Below, piece after piece: positions 8,965-18,166 of a stretch of 64,000 nucleotides of DNA. Position 1 is the first letter of the stretch, and each line of letters starts with the position of its first letter. Source of the DNA: Geojedonia sp051814705 (GTDB taxonomy: Bacteria > Bacteroidota > Bacteroidia > Flavobacteriales > Flavobacteriaceae); the NCBI GenBank assembly GCA_051814705.1, contig JBPWQW010000001.1, positions 1,364,001 through 1,428,000 of the forward strand. The letters are read 5' to 3'. The notes below the pieces were generated by a model that searched no databases, was not told the DNA's origin, and worked only from the letters and a program-made list of their open reading frames with translations. Position numbers and translations under genes: made by a program.

Positions 8965-10143
8965 ATGAGTCAAGATACCAGTAAACGTTATGCCCTAAGA
9001 GGGGTTTCGGCTTCTAAAGAGGATGTTCATAATGCCATTAAACACATCGATAAAGGATTATTCCCAAAGGCGTTTTGTAAGATTGTACCAGACTATCTTA
9101 CCAACAACGAGGATTATTGTTTGATTATGCATGCTGATGGCGCCGGTACAAAAAGCTCGTTGGCCTATATGTATTGGAAAGAAACAGGTGATCTCTCAGT
9201 ATGGAAAGGCATTGCTCAAGATGCTTTAATCATGAATATTGACGATTTACTTTGTGTTGGTGCTACAGATCATATCATGTTGTCTTCAACCATTGGAAGA
9301 AATAAAAACTTAATCCCCGGAGAAGTCATTTCGGCCATCATAAAAGGTACTGAAGATTTGATTTCAGAATTAAAATCCTTTGGAGTGACCATTCATTCTA
9401 CAGGAGGTGAAACAGCCGATGTGGGTGACTTGGTAAGAACCATTATTGTAGATTCCACAGTTACTGCCAGGATGAAACGCAGCGATGTTATTGACAATGC
9501 CAATATCAAAGCTGGAGATGTCATTGTGGGTTTGGCCTCTTTTGGACAAGCTACTTATGAAAAAGGTTATAATGGGGGTATGGGCAGTAATGGTCTTACT
9601 TCAGCTAGACATGATGTTTTCAATAAGGTTTTAGCCGAAAAATATCCTGAAAGTTTTGATGCTTCGGTTCCTAAAGCATTAGTGTATTCTGGTCAGGCTA
9701 ATTTGACCGATAAAGTTGAAAACTCTCCAATTGACGCCGGTAAACTCGTCTTGTCGCCAACCCGCACTTATGCCCCAATCATAAAAGCTATTCTTTCAAA
9801 ATACAATAAGGAAACCATTCACGGTATGGTGCATTGCAGTGGTGGAGCCCAAACTAAGATTCTTCATTTTATAGACAATCTTCATATTATAAAAGATAAT
9901 CTTTTTCCAATACCTCCCTTGTTCAAACTTATTCAGGAACAATCCAAAACCGATTGGAAAGAAATGTACCAAGTATTTAACTGTGGTCACCGCATGGAAT
10001 TATATGTAGCTCCAGAAATTGCTGAAGAGATTATTTCAATTTCCAAATCTTTTCAAGTAGAGGCTCAAATTGTGGGGAGAGTGGAGGCTTCAAGCTCTAA
10101 AAAACTGACTATTAGCAGTGTCTTTGGTGAATTCACGTATTAA
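8965..10143 (+). CDS. purM: Phosphoribosylformylglycinamidine cyclo-ligase (AIR synthetase)
   Basis: 392 aa, slightly longer than the proteobacterial enzyme, as usual in Bacteroidota. PurM-superfamily features are ADGAGTKSSLAY, the metal/ATP motif NIDDLLCVGA, STGGETADVGDLV and GLASFGQATYEKGYNGG; the C-terminal half has the HCSGGAQTKIL and NCGHRMELYV motifs. It closes the imidazole ring in step five of purine synthesis using ATP. It lies between nitrogen-assimilation and nucleotide genes (nrdJ, pyrF). It could be confused with other PurM-like proteins, but the motif set fits AIR synthetase. Confidence 0.9.
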   Translation: MSQDTSKRYALRGVSASKEDVHNAIKHIDKGLFPKAFCKIVPDYLTNNEDYCLIMHADGAGTKSSLAYMYWKETGDLSVWKGIAQDALIMNIDDLLCVGATDHIMLSSTIGRNKNLIPGEVISAIIKGTEDLISELKSFGVTIHSTGGETADVGDLVRTIIVDSTVTARMKRSDVIDNANIKAGDVIVGLASFGQATYEKGYNGGMGSNGLTSARHDVFNKVLAEKYPESFDASVPKALVYSGQANLTDKVENSPIDAGKLVLSPTRTYAPIIKAILSKYNKETIHGMVHCSGGAQTKILHFIDNLHIIKDNLFPIPPLFKLIQEQSKTDWKEMYQVFNCGHRMELYVAPEIAEEIISISKSFQVEAQIVGRVEASSSKKLTISSVFGEFTY

Positions 10144-10283
10144 AGTCGCCATATCCTATTGAAATAAAGATAAAAAATTTGTTAACTTTTTTATGTTGAT
10201 AAATTTTTATTATTCTGATACTGAATACAATAACCTTTTCGACCTGCAAACTTTATGATTTTTGTCATGAATTAAGTTGTATC

Positions 10284-10316
10284 TTTTGGTTTTATTTGTG
10301 TCTTAATTAACCAAAA
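10284..10316 (+). promoter_or_regulatory. Dyad upstream of nrdJ
   Basis: Inverted arms TTTTGGTT (10284-10291) and AACCAAAA (10309-10316) end 21 bases before the nrdJ start codon. It could be an operator or a leader hairpin; it has no T-run, so it is not a terminator. Confidence 0.35.
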
Positions 10317-10337
10317 TCAACCAAATCTTAAATTTTA

Positions 10338-12890
10338 ATGAAAACAGAATCCCTTACAACCCCAAAAACAACGTACACACAAGACGAAGTTTTCAAAGCT
10401 TCATTGCATTATTTTAACAACGATGACCTTGCAGCGCGTGTCTGGTTAAATAAATATGCCCTAAAAGATTCTAATGGGAATATTTATGAATTAACACCAA
10501 ACGATATGCATCGAAGGATAGCAAGTGAAATTGCTAGAATCGAAAGTCGGTACCCCAACTCATTGTCAGAAGAAGTCATTTTCGATCTGATTAAAGATTT
10601 CAAGTATATCGTGCCTCAAGGTAGTCCCATGGCAGGTATTGGCAATCCTTTTCAAATTGCTTCGCTTTCCAATTGCTTTGTGATTGGAAATAATGGCGAA
10701 TCGGATTCTTACGGAGGTATCATGAAAATAGATCAAGAACAGGTACAGCTTATGAAACGAAGAGGAGGTGTAGGTCACGATTTATCTCATATTCGGCCTA
10801 AAGGGTCGCCTGTCAAAAATTCGGCCTTAACTTCAACGGGAATCGTTCCTTTTATGGAACGTTATTCTAACTCTACACGGGAAGTTGCACAGGATGGACG
10901 AAGAGGTGCGCTTATGTTGTCGGTTTCTATAAACCATCCAGATTCTGAAGAATTTATTGATGCAAAACTGGAACAAGGAAAAGTTACTGGAGCCAATGTA
11001 TCGGTACGAATTGATGACGATTTTATGAAAGCAATCAAGTCTGGCACTTTATACACACAAAAGTACCCTATCTTCAGTGACCAGCCGAAAGTTTCAAAAC
11101 GAATTGACGCAAATGGGATATGGAAAAAAATTGTACATAACGCATGGAAATCCGCCGAACCAGGCATCTTATTTTGGGATACCATTATCAATGAGTCTGT
11201 TCCCGATTGTTATGCCGATTTAGGTTTTAAAACAGTTTCTACAAATCCTTGCGGGGAAATTCCATTATGTCCTTATGACTCCTGTCGTTTATTGGCCATT
11301 AATTTATTTTCTTATGTAGAACATCCATTTACAAAAGATGCCTTTTTTAATTTTGATCTCTTCAAAAAACATATTGCGTATTCACAGCGCATCATGGATG
11401 ATATTATTGATTTGGAATTGGAAAAAATTGATGTGATTTTGGGTAAAATTGATGCTGATCCAGAAACAGTAGAAGTCAAAGCTATTGAACGCAACTTATG
11501 GGTGCATATTAGAAATAAAGCTGAGCAAGGTCGTAGAACAGGTATTGGGATTACTGCAGAAGGGGATATGCTTGCGGCATTGGGTATTCAATACGGAAGT
11601 GCAAAAGGAAATGAATTTTCTGTCGAGGTCCATAAAACTTTAGCCATCGAAGCTTATCGCGCTTCTGTTTATGCTGCTAAAGAGCGCGGTGCATTTGCTT
11701 TTTTTGATGCCGAACGCGAAAAAGGAAATCCGTTTATAAACCGATTAAAAGAAGCAGACAGCAAGTTATACTTTGAAATGTTGGAATACGGCCGTCGTAA
11801 CATTGCTTTATTAACGATCGCACCAACAGGAACTACCAGTTTAATGACCCAAACGTCATCAGGGATTGAACCCGTGTTTATGCCGGTGTACAAACGTCGT
11901 AGAAAAGTCAATCCTAATGATAAAAATGTGCGTGTAGATTTTGTTGATGAGGTTGGTGATTCCTGGGAAGAATATGTGGTATTCCATCATCGGTTTAAAC
12001 AATGGATGGAAGTCAATGGAATTGATTCCTCTAAAAATTTCAAACAAAACGAGTTAGACAAGCTTGTAAAACAATCTCCATATTATAAAGCAACATCCAA
12101 TGATGTGGATTGGTTGAGCAAAGTGCAAATGCAAGGTGCCGTTCAAAAATGGGTAGATCATTCTATAAGTGTTACCATCAACTTACCCAATACGGCAACA
12201 GAAGAGTTAGTTGGAGAACTCTATATGAAAGCTTGGGAAGTAGGTTGCAAAGGCGTTACAGTTTATAGAGATGGATCGCGTTCGGGTGTTTTAATTTCTA
12301 ATGATGAGAAGGCAGAAGAATCACAGGATATACTAACCGTGTTCCCTAAAAAACGCCCTCAAATTTTAGAAGCTGATGTGGTTCGTTTTCAAAATAACAA
12401 GGACAAATGGATTGCATTTATTGGCCTCATAGACGACAAGCCTTATGAGATATTTACTGGTTTGGCTGATGATGAAGACGGTATCTTAATTCCGCGTTGG
12501 GTAAATAAAGGGCTTATCATCAAAAATAGAGACGAAAATGGTAGTTCGCGTTACGACTTTCAGTACGAAAATATTCGAGGCTACAAAACTACAATTGAAG
12601 GGTTGTCCTATAAATTCAATCCTGAATTTTGGAATTATGCTAAACTATTTTCGAGCACACTTCGCCATGGAATGCCAATTGACAAAGTAGTCGAATTAAT
12701 TAATAGCCTTCAGTTGGATAGCGAGTCCATTAACACCTGGAAAAACGGGGTCATGCGGACCTTAAAACGCTATGTTGAAGATGGTACACAAGCCAAAGGA
12801 CAACGGTGTAGCAATTGTAATTCGGACCAATTAATTTATCAGGAAGGTTGCTTGACTTGTAAAGATTGTGGATCTTCAAAATGCGGATAA
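10338..12890 (+). CDS. nrdJ: Adenosylcobalamin-dependent ribonucleotide reductase (class II)
   Basis: 850 aa. The N-terminal part has the reductase core (MAGIGNPFQIASLSNCFVIG, then MKRRGGVGHDLSHIRPKGS). The active-site region is VSTNPCGEIPLCPYDSCRL, and substrate-loop residues follow at LTIAPTGTTSLMTQTSSG. The C-terminus ends in a four-cysteine zinc ribbon (CSNCNS...CLTCKDCG) followed by a last Cys, typical of NrdJ thiol relay tails. The enzyme makes deoxyribonucleotides using coenzyme B12 and needs no oxygen. An 8-bp dyad TTTTGGTT-N17-AACCAAAA (10284-10316) lies just upstream. No cobalamin riboswitch was recognised. Confidence 0.94.
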   Translation: MKTESLTTPKTTYTQDEVFKASLHYFNNDDLAARVWLNKYALKDSNGNIYELTPNDMHRRIASEIARIESRYPNSLSEEVIFDLIKDFKYIVPQGSPMAGIGNPFQIASLSNCFVIGNNGESDSYGGIMKIDQEQVQLMKRRGGVGHDLSHIRPKGSPVKNSALTSTGIVPFMERYSNSTREVAQDGRRGALMLSVSINHPDSEEFIDAKLEQGKVTGANVSVRIDDDFMKAIKSGTLYTQKYPIFSDQPKVSKRIDANGIWKKIVHNAWKSAEPGILFWDTIINESVPDCYADLGFKTVSTNPCGEIPLCPYDSCRLLAINLFSYVEHPFTKDAFFNFDLFKKHIAYSQRIMDDIIDLELEKIDVILGKIDADPETVEVKAIERNLWVHIRNKAEQGRRTGIGITAEGDMLAALGIQYGSAKGNEFSVEVHKTLAIEAYRASVYAAKERGAFAFFDAEREKGNPFINRLKEADSKLYFEMLEYGRRNIALLTIAPTGTTSLMTQTSSGIEPVFMPVYKRRRKVNPNDKNVRVDFVDEVGDSWEEYVVFHHRFKQWMEVNGIDSSKNFKQNELDKLVKQSPYYKATSNDVDWLSKVQMQGAVQKWVDHSISVTINLPNTATEELVGELYMKAWEVGCKGVTVYRDGSRSGVLISNDEKAEESQDILTVFPKKRPQILEADVVRFQNNKDKWIAFIGLIDDKPYEIFTGLADDEDGILIPRWVNKGLIIKNRDENGSSRYDFQYENIRGYKTTIEGLSYKFNPEFWNYAKLFSSTLRHGMPIDKVVELINSLQLDSESINTWKNGVMRTLKRYVEDGTQAKGQRCSNCNSDQLIYQEGCLTCKDCGSSKCG

Positions 12891-12892
12891 AC

Positions 12893-13174
12893 TCAAGTAA
12901 ACGTCTTTATGATGTTAAGAGATATAACCGTCATTAAAGTATCCAAAATACAAATGATCGTAAAAAATTTAATTTGAGACATAGCCAAATGTTTGCAAAT
13001 CAGTAATTTTAGGTTAGTTTTATTTATAAAAACTAAGATCAGAATTAATAGAAAGAGTTTTATAAGGAGGATTATAATTATAGATGGCGTGACCATGATC
13101 AGTAAAATATTGATCAAAAAAGACCACACAAATAATGGTTTATAAAACAACAGGATGACTCCAAAACGACTCAT
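12893..13174 (-). CDS. Small integral membrane protein
   Basis: 93 aa with three hydrophobic stretches: VWSFLINILLIMVT, IIIILLIKLFLLILILVFI and FFTIICILDTLMTVIS. The connecting segment (NLKLLICKHLAMSQIKFF) resembles, from memory, the 'YKNLGIS...LF' motif of small flavobacterial membrane proteins encoded beside ABC transporters. Here it is convergent with nrdJ and two bases from its stop, and divergent from prfA. The function is unknown. The pattern of aliphatic segments separated by charged loops argues for a real protein rather than a chance frame in A+T-rich DNA. Confidence 0.5.
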   Translation of the reverse strand: MSRFGVILLFYKPLFVWSFLINILLIMVTPSIIIILLIKLFLLILILVFINKTNLKLLICKHLAMSQIKFFTIICILDTLMTVISLNIIKTFT

Positions 13175-13261
13175 AATAGTTTAAAACGTTTTTAAGTGAA
13201 AAATATTTTTATTCCCCAGCTTTGATTTATAACTCTCGGCAATTAAATTCATAAAATATTG

Positions 13262-13269
13262 TATTTTTG
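13262..13269 (+). promoter_or_regulatory. -7 box of prfA
   Basis: TATTTTTG fits TAnnTTTG and lies 21 bases before the ATG at 13291. It supports that ATG over the TTG at 13267, which falls inside the box. Confidence 0.55.
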
Positions 13270-13290
13270 CCCCACAATTTAAAATTGCAA

Positions 13291-14367
13291 ATGTTAGGGA
13301 AATTAGATATCATAAAACAGCGTTTCGATGAAGTCAGTGATTTGATTATTCAACCCAATATCATAACCGACCAAAAGCGTTATATTCAATTGAATAAGGA
13401 ATATAAGGATCTCAAAGTGCTGGTGGGTAAACGGGAAGAATATAAAACACTTTTGAATAATCTTGCTGAAGCTGAAAATCTTATGGCCATTGAAAAGGAT
13501 CCAGAAATGGTGGAGATGGCAAAAATGCAATATGAGGAAGTTAAAGAACGCATCCCTGAACTTGAAGACGAAATAAAATTTTTATTAATCCCCAAAGATC
13601 CTGAAGACTCCAAAAATGCGGTTGTTGAACTTCGCGCTGGAACAGGTGGGGATGAAGCCAGTATTTTTGCCGGTGATTTATATAGAATGTACACCAAGTA
13701 TTGCGAAAGCAAGGGTTGGTCTGTAAGTACTGTAGATTTTAGTGAAGGTACCAATGGCGGCTTTAAAGAAATCATTTTTGAGGTTTCAGGAGAAAATGTC
13801 TATGGCACCTTAAAATTTGAAGCTGGGGTGCATCGCGTTCAGCGTGTACCACAAACGGAAACCCAAGGACGGGTGCATACCAGTGCGGCTACGGTTATCG
13901 TATTGCCAGAAGCAGAGGAGTTTGATTTAGAATTGGATATGTCTGAAGTTAGAATTGAACGAACTACCTCTACGGGTCCAGGTGGGCAAAGTGTGAATAC
14001 GACCTATTCCGCTATAAAATTACACCACGAACCTACGGGAATGATCGTAAGTTGCCAAGATCAAAAGTCGTCCCATAAAAATCTTGAAAAGGCCTTAAAG
14101 GTCTTGCGTTCCAGATTATATGAAATTGAATTGGCTAAAAAAGAAGCTGCCGATTCTGCGAAGCGTAAAAGCATGGTTTCTACAGGAGATAGAAGTGCAA
14201 AAATCAGGACTTATAATTATCCACAAGGACGTGTAACCGACCACCGAATTGGATTGACACTTTACGATTTATCAAATATTGTCAATGGCGATATCCAACG
14301 CATCATAGATGAATTACAACTGGCTGAAAATACCGAAAAATTGAAAGCTGGGGATACTGTATTTTAG
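13291..14367 (+). CDS. prfA: Peptide chain release factor 1
   Basis: 358 aa from the ATG at 13291 (MLGKLDIIKQRFDEVSDLI), the usual RF1 N-terminus in Bacteroidota; an upstream TTG in frame lies within the promoter. The universal GGQ motif, which triggers peptidyl-tRNA hydrolysis and is methylated on Gln, is present in TSTGPGGQSVNTT. The RF1-type central domain (GGDEASIFAGDLYRMY, then GVHRVQRVPQTETQGRVHTS) is complete. It acts on the ribosome at UAA and UAG codons. It is followed after 25 bases by pyrF, probably co-transcribed. Confidence 0.95.
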   Translation: MLGKLDIIKQRFDEVSDLIIQPNIITDQKRYIQLNKEYKDLKVLVGKREEYKTLLNNLAEAENLMAIEKDPEMVEMAKMQYEEVKERIPELEDEIKFLLIPKDPEDSKNAVVELRAGTGGDEASIFAGDLYRMYTKYCESKGWSVSTVDFSEGTNGGFKEIIFEVSGENVYGTLKFEAGVHRVQRVPQTETQGRVHTSAATVIVLPEAEEFDLELDMSEVRIERTTSTGPGGQSVNTTYSAIKLHHEPTGMIVSCQDQKSSHKNLEKALKVLRSRLYEIELAKKEAADSAKRKSMVSTGDRSAKIRTYNYPQGRVTDHRIGLTLYDLSNIVNGDIQRIIDELQLAENTEKLKAGDTVF

Positions 14368-14392
14368 TCTTACTTAAGACCTAGATTAATAA

Positions 14393-15208
14393 ATGACAAC
14401 ACAACACCTTATTGAGCAAATCCGCAAAAAAAATTCCTTTCTATGTATTGGGTTGGATGTGGATTTAGATAAAATCCCTAAGCATGTACTAAAAGAGGAA
14501 GATCCAATTTTTGCTTTCAATAAGGCGATTATTGACGCAACCCACCAGTTATGTGTGGCCTACAAACCCAACATCGCGTTTTATGAAGCTTATGGATTAA
14601 AAGGTTGGATGGCCCTTGAAAAAACAATACAGTATCTTAACAAACAGCATCCAGAAATCTTTACCATTGCAGACGCTAAGCGTGGTGATATTGGCAATAC
14701 CAGCAGTAGATATGCAAAAGCTTTTTTGGAGGATTTAGGGTTTGATAGTATAACTGTGGCTCCGTATATGGGCAGAGATTCTATTGAGCCATTTTTAGCA
14801 ATCGAAAATAAGCATACCATTCTATTGGCACTAACTTCCAATCAAGGGGCTCTTGATTTTCAGACTTTGAAAGTCAATAATCAAGACCTTTATAAAGAGG
14901 TTATAAACGTGTCTAAAACTTGGAAAAATTCTAAAAATTTAATGTATGTTGTTGGCGCAACCAAAGCCGAGTATATAGCTGAAATCAGAAAAATTATTCC
15001 TGATAGTTTTTTATTGGTACCTGGCGTTGGTGCACAAGGCGGTAGTTTGCAAGAGGTCTGTAAATACGGGATGAATAAAAATGTGGGCTTACTTGTTAAT
15101 TCTTCGAGGGGCATTATTTACGCTTCAAAAGATGAAGATTTTGCCGATGCCGCAGCAAAAAAAGCAAAAGAGATACAACTTGAAATGAAGCAAATATTGG
15201 GATACTAA
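14393..15208 (+). CDS. pyrF: Orotidine 5'-phosphate decarboxylase
   Basis: 271 aa, the length of the longer pyrF subgroup. It opens with SFLCIGLDVDLDKIP and has the catalytic D-x-K-x-x-D array in IADAKRGDIGNTSSRYAKAF. The phosphate-binding end is LVPGVGAQGGS followed by VNSSRGIIYA. It decarboxylates OMP to UMP in the last step of pyrimidine synthesis. It lies just downstream of prfA, and its stop overlaps the stop of a convergent small gene by four bases. Confidence 0.95.
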   Translation: MTTQHLIEQIRKKNSFLCIGLDVDLDKIPKHVLKEEDPIFAFNKAIIDATHQLCVAYKPNIAFYEAYGLKGWMALEKTIQYLNKQHPEIFTIADAKRGDIGNTSSRYAKAFLEDLGFDSITVAPYMGRDSIEPFLAIENKHTILLALTSNQGALDFQTLKVNNQDLYKEVINVSKTWKNSKNLMYVVGATKAEYIAEIRKIIPDSFLLVPGVGAQGGSLQEVCKYGMNKNVGLLVNSSRGIIYASKDEDFADAAAKKAKEIQLEMKQILGY

Positions 15209-15417
15209 ATCGACTTGTGAAACAAGTTAAAATTTAAAATGTGTTTTTTCAATATAGAAGCTTCATGATATAAAATATCGCTCAAACTCGAATCGGTCTG
15301 CATGACATTATAAGCTTCTTCAATAAAACTCAAATATCTATTTTCCAACTCTTTAAGACCTAAAACTTCACTTAAGCTTGGTCTAACTTTTCCAACTTTA
15401 CAAAAATGGGGTTCCAT
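15205..15417 (-). CDS. Small Lacal_2735-like protein, copy A
   Basis: 70 aa. The helical core (LENRYLSFIEEAYNVMQTDSS followed by LSDILYHEASILKK) aligns with the neighbouring 67-aa protein at 15500-15703 (LQGRYKQLIEQAYNLRQTDCA, then LSDISEYKAIKLLHK). The pattern 'L-x-x-x-Y-x-x-L-x-x-E-A-Y-x-L....S-D' matches what I remember of the Lacal_2735 family of small flavobacterial proteins. The function is unknown. Two adjacent related copies on the same strand indicate a local duplication, and their conservation shows both are genuine. The family name is recall, not a search result. Confidence 0.65.
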   Translation of the reverse strand: MEPHFCKVGKVRPSLSEVLGLKELENRYLSFIEEAYNVMQTDSSLSDILYHEASILKKHILNFNLFHKSI

Positions 15418-15499
15418 ACAACTTGTTTTTAAGGTATATACGTTTAAAACCCAGCTGTAGATGCGTGAAAAAAGTTAAAGTATTCTAAAAATTTTGAAG

Positions 15500-15703
15500 T
15501 TAAAATGTAGGCTTTATAGCGTCACGGCTCAAGTACTTTAATCTGTTGAGTTTGTGGAGTAGTTTTATAGCTTTATATTCTGAAATATCGCTCAGAGCAC
15601 AGTCTGTTTGACGCAAGTTGTAGGCTTGTTCTATAAGCTGCTTATATCGCCCTTGCAATTTAAGCTGATGTTTCCTTATATTTGAGGATTCTTTCATTAC
15701 CAT
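15500..15703 (-). CDS. Small Lacal_2735-like protein, copy B
   Basis: 67 aa, basic, mostly helical. It is the paralogue of the protein at 15205-15417, sharing the E-x-A-Y-N-(V/L)-x-Q-T-D-x-(S/A)-L-S-D core, and is read in the same direction 82 bases upstream of it. It may start at the ATG at 15703 or at a second ATG two codons later. No signal peptide or membrane segment is seen. The function is unknown. Confidence 0.65.
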   Translation of the reverse strand: MVMKESSNIRKHQLKLQGRYKQLIEQAYNLRQTDCALSDISEYKAIKLLHKLNRLKYLSRDAIKPTF

Positions 15704-15959
15704 GCTTTAAATTTTAAATATATTTAAAATATTCGTATTCAGCAACTTAAAATTGATTTTTGTTGATAAAAAAAGCAACCTGAGTTATTTTGTCAATTTT
15801 TACCTACCTGAATATGACTACTTTAATTACTAGTGAATAAAAAAAATCATACACAAACAGCACAACTATTCATTTTCATAAGTGCCTAATGTTATGTTAA
15901 TAATAGCATTGCATTACTCATGTTTCTTTATTTTTAAGAAGATCATAAAGCTTTTAGAT

Positions 15960-16460
15960 ATGAAAAACAGGATACTTTTAGCAGTACTAATAATGACTTC
16001 GACATTATATGCCCAAACCAATACTTGTAATTGTTGCACCGAAAATCATTCGGAATTTGATTTTTGGGTGGGTTCGTGGACGGTGACAAATCCTGACGGA
16101 ACACTTGCGGGCACCAATACCATAGACAAAATTCAGGATCATTGTATTTTAAGGGAAAATTGGACAAGTGCTCAAGGAAATTTTACTGGGACAAGCAGTA
16201 ATTTTTACAATTCGAAGACCAAGCAATGGGAACAAATCTGGTTGGATAATCAAGGGGGAAGTCTTCATCTAAAAGGAAATCGAAAGGGAAACCAAATGAT
16301 CTTACAATCTGATGAAGCTAAAAATTCAAAAGGTGAACCTTATTTTCATCGCATCACTTGGACTTTAAATGACGATGGAAGTGTTAGGCAATATTGGGAA
16401 ACTATTACTAATTCCAAAGATGTTGTCGTGGCTTTTGATGGGCTTTATAAAAAAGATTAA
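15960..16460 (+). CDS. Secreted protein with DUF1579-like beta-barrel domain
   Basis: 166 aa when begun at the ATG at 15960, which gives a clean signal peptide (MKNRILLAVLIMTSTLYAQ); an in-frame ATG 26 codons earlier adds an implausible extension. The mature part starts with a Cys cluster (TCNCCTENHSEFDFW), then FWVGSWTVTNPDG, RENWTSAQGNFTGTSSNFY and a series of beta strands ending GLYKKD. The 'FDFWVGxWxV' opening and small beta-barrel pattern resemble DUF1579 or nitrobindin-like proteins. A periplasmic ligand-binding role is a guess. Its stop overlaps the stop of the convergent kinase gene. Confidence 0.75.
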   Translation: MKNRILLAVLIMTSTLYAQTNTCNCCTENHSEFDFWVGSWTVTNPDGTLAGTNTIDKIQDHCILRENWTSAQGNFTGTSSNFYNSKTKQWEQIWLDNQGGSLHLKGNRKGNQMILQSDEAKNSKGEPYFHRITWTLNDDGSVRQYWETITNSKDVVVAFDGLYKKD

Positions 16461-17425
16461 TAATGTTTTGCAATTATAGCATCAGTTTCTTCTAAGGATT
16501 TGAACACATCGAAACCTTTGCCCTGAGTTCTTAAGGCTCCTAAGGTATTGGCGTAATGAGCTGCTTGAACTGGGTCGCCAAATAACGTAAATCCAAAAGC
16601 TAAACCTCCAGCAAATGAGTCACCACAGCCAGTGGTATCAATAACATTGGTTACAGGAACTGAGCCTACAAATTGTTTGGTGATTTCTCCATTTTTTTTT
16701 GAGTAAATGGCACAACCTCTTGAATCCAAAGTAACATATAAGTATTCAACGCCTTTATTAAGGACATATTCTGCAAAATCATCTAAATGTTCAGTGTTAT
16801 TTTCATTATAAAAATCCTCATGTTCGTAATTAGAATCCATCCAACTACAAATAGACTCTTCTAAATTCATTTTTAACACATCAATATATTGAAACCAGTC
16901 TTCTTTGTCCTTCCAATATTTACGCAAGCGTTTGCCGTCATTATTTACAAATGTTGTGGGGCCGTGAGCATCAAAAATGATTTTGGCAGCACTGTGCTCC
17001 TTTATAAACTTGAGCGTATTTAATTCGATCTCAAAATCGGTTATGGGCACAAATACAAAACAGTCGGCATCTAAAAAAGGTTTGACATCTTCGGGAACAA
17101 TAGGGCTCATATTGGCCAATTGAGTTTCCAATCTATTGTTTTGATCCAAGAATTTGAGTTCTATTACAGTGCCCTGATCTTTTTTACTGCTAATACCACT
17201 GATATTGATATTGGAATGATCCTTAAACATAGAATTAATAGCGTCGTGGTCTCTTTTATGAACATGAGCAATAGGAATCACTTCGCCTTTGCCTTTTAAC
17301 AATTTCGCCAAAGCCATGGTGGGGTGGGATACGCAGCCAAATTTGGTGATCGTTTCATCTCTATAAGTGATTATGGTGTCATGAGGAATTGGCCCAATTA
17401 TAGCAATTTTGTAATCGACTTTCAT
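16457..17425 (-). CDS. PfkB-family carbohydrate/nucleoside kinase
   Basis: 322 aa. The C-terminal PfkB signature is clear (VIDTTGCGDSFAGGLAFGF): the Asp in GCGD is the catalytic base and the glycines form the anion hole. The N-terminal part (KIAIIGPIPHDTI, later KFGCVSHPTMALAKLL) corresponds to the substrate lid and sugar-binding region, but lacks the standard first PfkB signature. The middle holds NLEESICSW. The substrate cannot be told; ribokinase-, adenosine- or fructose-type phosphorylation are all possible. It lies 6 bases downstream of the DUF4197 gene and probably shares its transcript. Confidence 0.87.
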   Translation of the reverse strand: MKVDYKIAIIGPIPHDTIITYRDETITKFGCVSHPTMALAKLLKGKGEVIPIAHVHKRDHDAINSMFKDHSNINISGISSKKDQGTVIELKFLDQNNRLETQLANMSPIVPEDVKPFLDADCFVFVPITDFEIELNTLKFIKEHSAAKIIFDAHGPTTFVNNDGKRLRKYWKDKEDWFQYIDVLKMNLEESICSWMDSNYEHEDFYNENNTEHLDDFAEYVLNKGVEYLYVTLDSRGCAIYSKKNGEITKQFVGSVPVTNVIDTTGCGDSFAGGLAFGFTLFGDPVQAAHYANTLGALRTQGKGFDVFKSLEETDAIIAKHY

Positions 17426-17431
17426 TTGTGT

Positions 17432-18133
17432 CTAATCTTGTAAAGCAAAAACTTTTTTTAACAAATCCGTTGTCCTTGATGCGAGTTTGGTTCTTATATT
17501 TTGTTCTTCTACAGCAATCATGGTGTAAACTCCTTTTAAAGCTTCATCTGTAACATAATCGGTTAAGTCTGGATTAACGTTGTTAGTTAAAGGTAAACTA
17601 TTATATCTAGTTATTAAATTTTCCCAGATTTTATCTGCACCAACTTTTGAAAAGGAATTGTTGATTACAGGGTGAAATTTGGTATACAACTCTGCTTGTG
17701 TTTTACCGGTAAGATACTTTGTGGCAGCATCATTTCCGCCTAAAAGAATATTTTTGGCATCTGCAAAAGTGATGTCCTTAACCGCATTCACAAAAATTGG
17801 GGTCGCTTCTTTAACGGCGTCTTCAGCAGCTCGGTTCAAAACTTTTAAACCTTCATCCGCTAATTTGCTCAAGCCAATATCGCGCAACGTTTGATCTACT
17901 TTTTGCAGTTCTTGTGGCAAGAGAATCTTGACCAGTTCATTTTTGAAAAAGCCATCTTCTTTGGTAAGTTTGGTCACTTGTTTGTCGATTCCGAAATTTA
18001 AGGCTTGCCGTAAGCCTGATGCTATTTCATCTTGAGAAAGGCCTCCTTGAGGTAATTGATTCACTACTTGTTGCAATTCGGCGCAAGCAGTTAAATTTAA
18101 AATGAGTAAGAAAGTTAAAAATTTACGAAACAA
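17432..18133 (-). CDS. DUF4197 family lipoprotein
   Basis: 233 aa from the TTG at 18133, giving a lipoprotein signal (FRKFLTFLLILNLTAC) with a lipobox Cys. ATGs at 18175 and 18190 are in frame, but a perfect -7 box (TACATTTG, minus strand at 18158-18165) lies between them and the TTG, so transcripts should begin after those ATGs. The mature region (LSQDEIASGLRQALNFGIDKQ, then GNDAATKYLTGKTQAELY) matches DUF4197, a helical periplasmic family of unknown function. The start is my inference; the family is more secure. Confidence 0.82.
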   Translation of the reverse strand: MFRKFLTFLLILNLTACAELQQVVNQLPQGGLSQDEIASGLRQALNFGIDKQVTKLTKEDGFFKNELVKILLPQELQKVDQTLRDIGLSKLADEGLKVLNRAAEDAVKEATPIFVNAVKDITFADAKNILLGGNDAATKYLTGKTQAELYTKFHPVINNSFSKVGADKIWENLITRYNSLPLTNNVNPDLTDYVTDEALKGVYTMIAVEEQNIRTKLASRTTDLLKKVFALQD

Positions 18134-18157
18134 GTTTTGTGTTTTTATATCTTTAAA

Positions 18158-18165
18158 CAAATGTA
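18158..18165 (-). promoter_or_regulatory. -7 box deciding the start of the DUF4197 gene
   Basis: Minus-strand TACATTTG fits TAnnTTTG exactly. It lies inside the longer possible ORF, which favours the downstream TTG start at 18133. Confidence 0.5.
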
Positions 18166-18166
18166 A

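Noticed and set aside
10144..10337. Cobalamin riboswitch before nrdJ
   Set aside because: No B12-box-like conserved core was recognised by eye; only a simple dyad is present.
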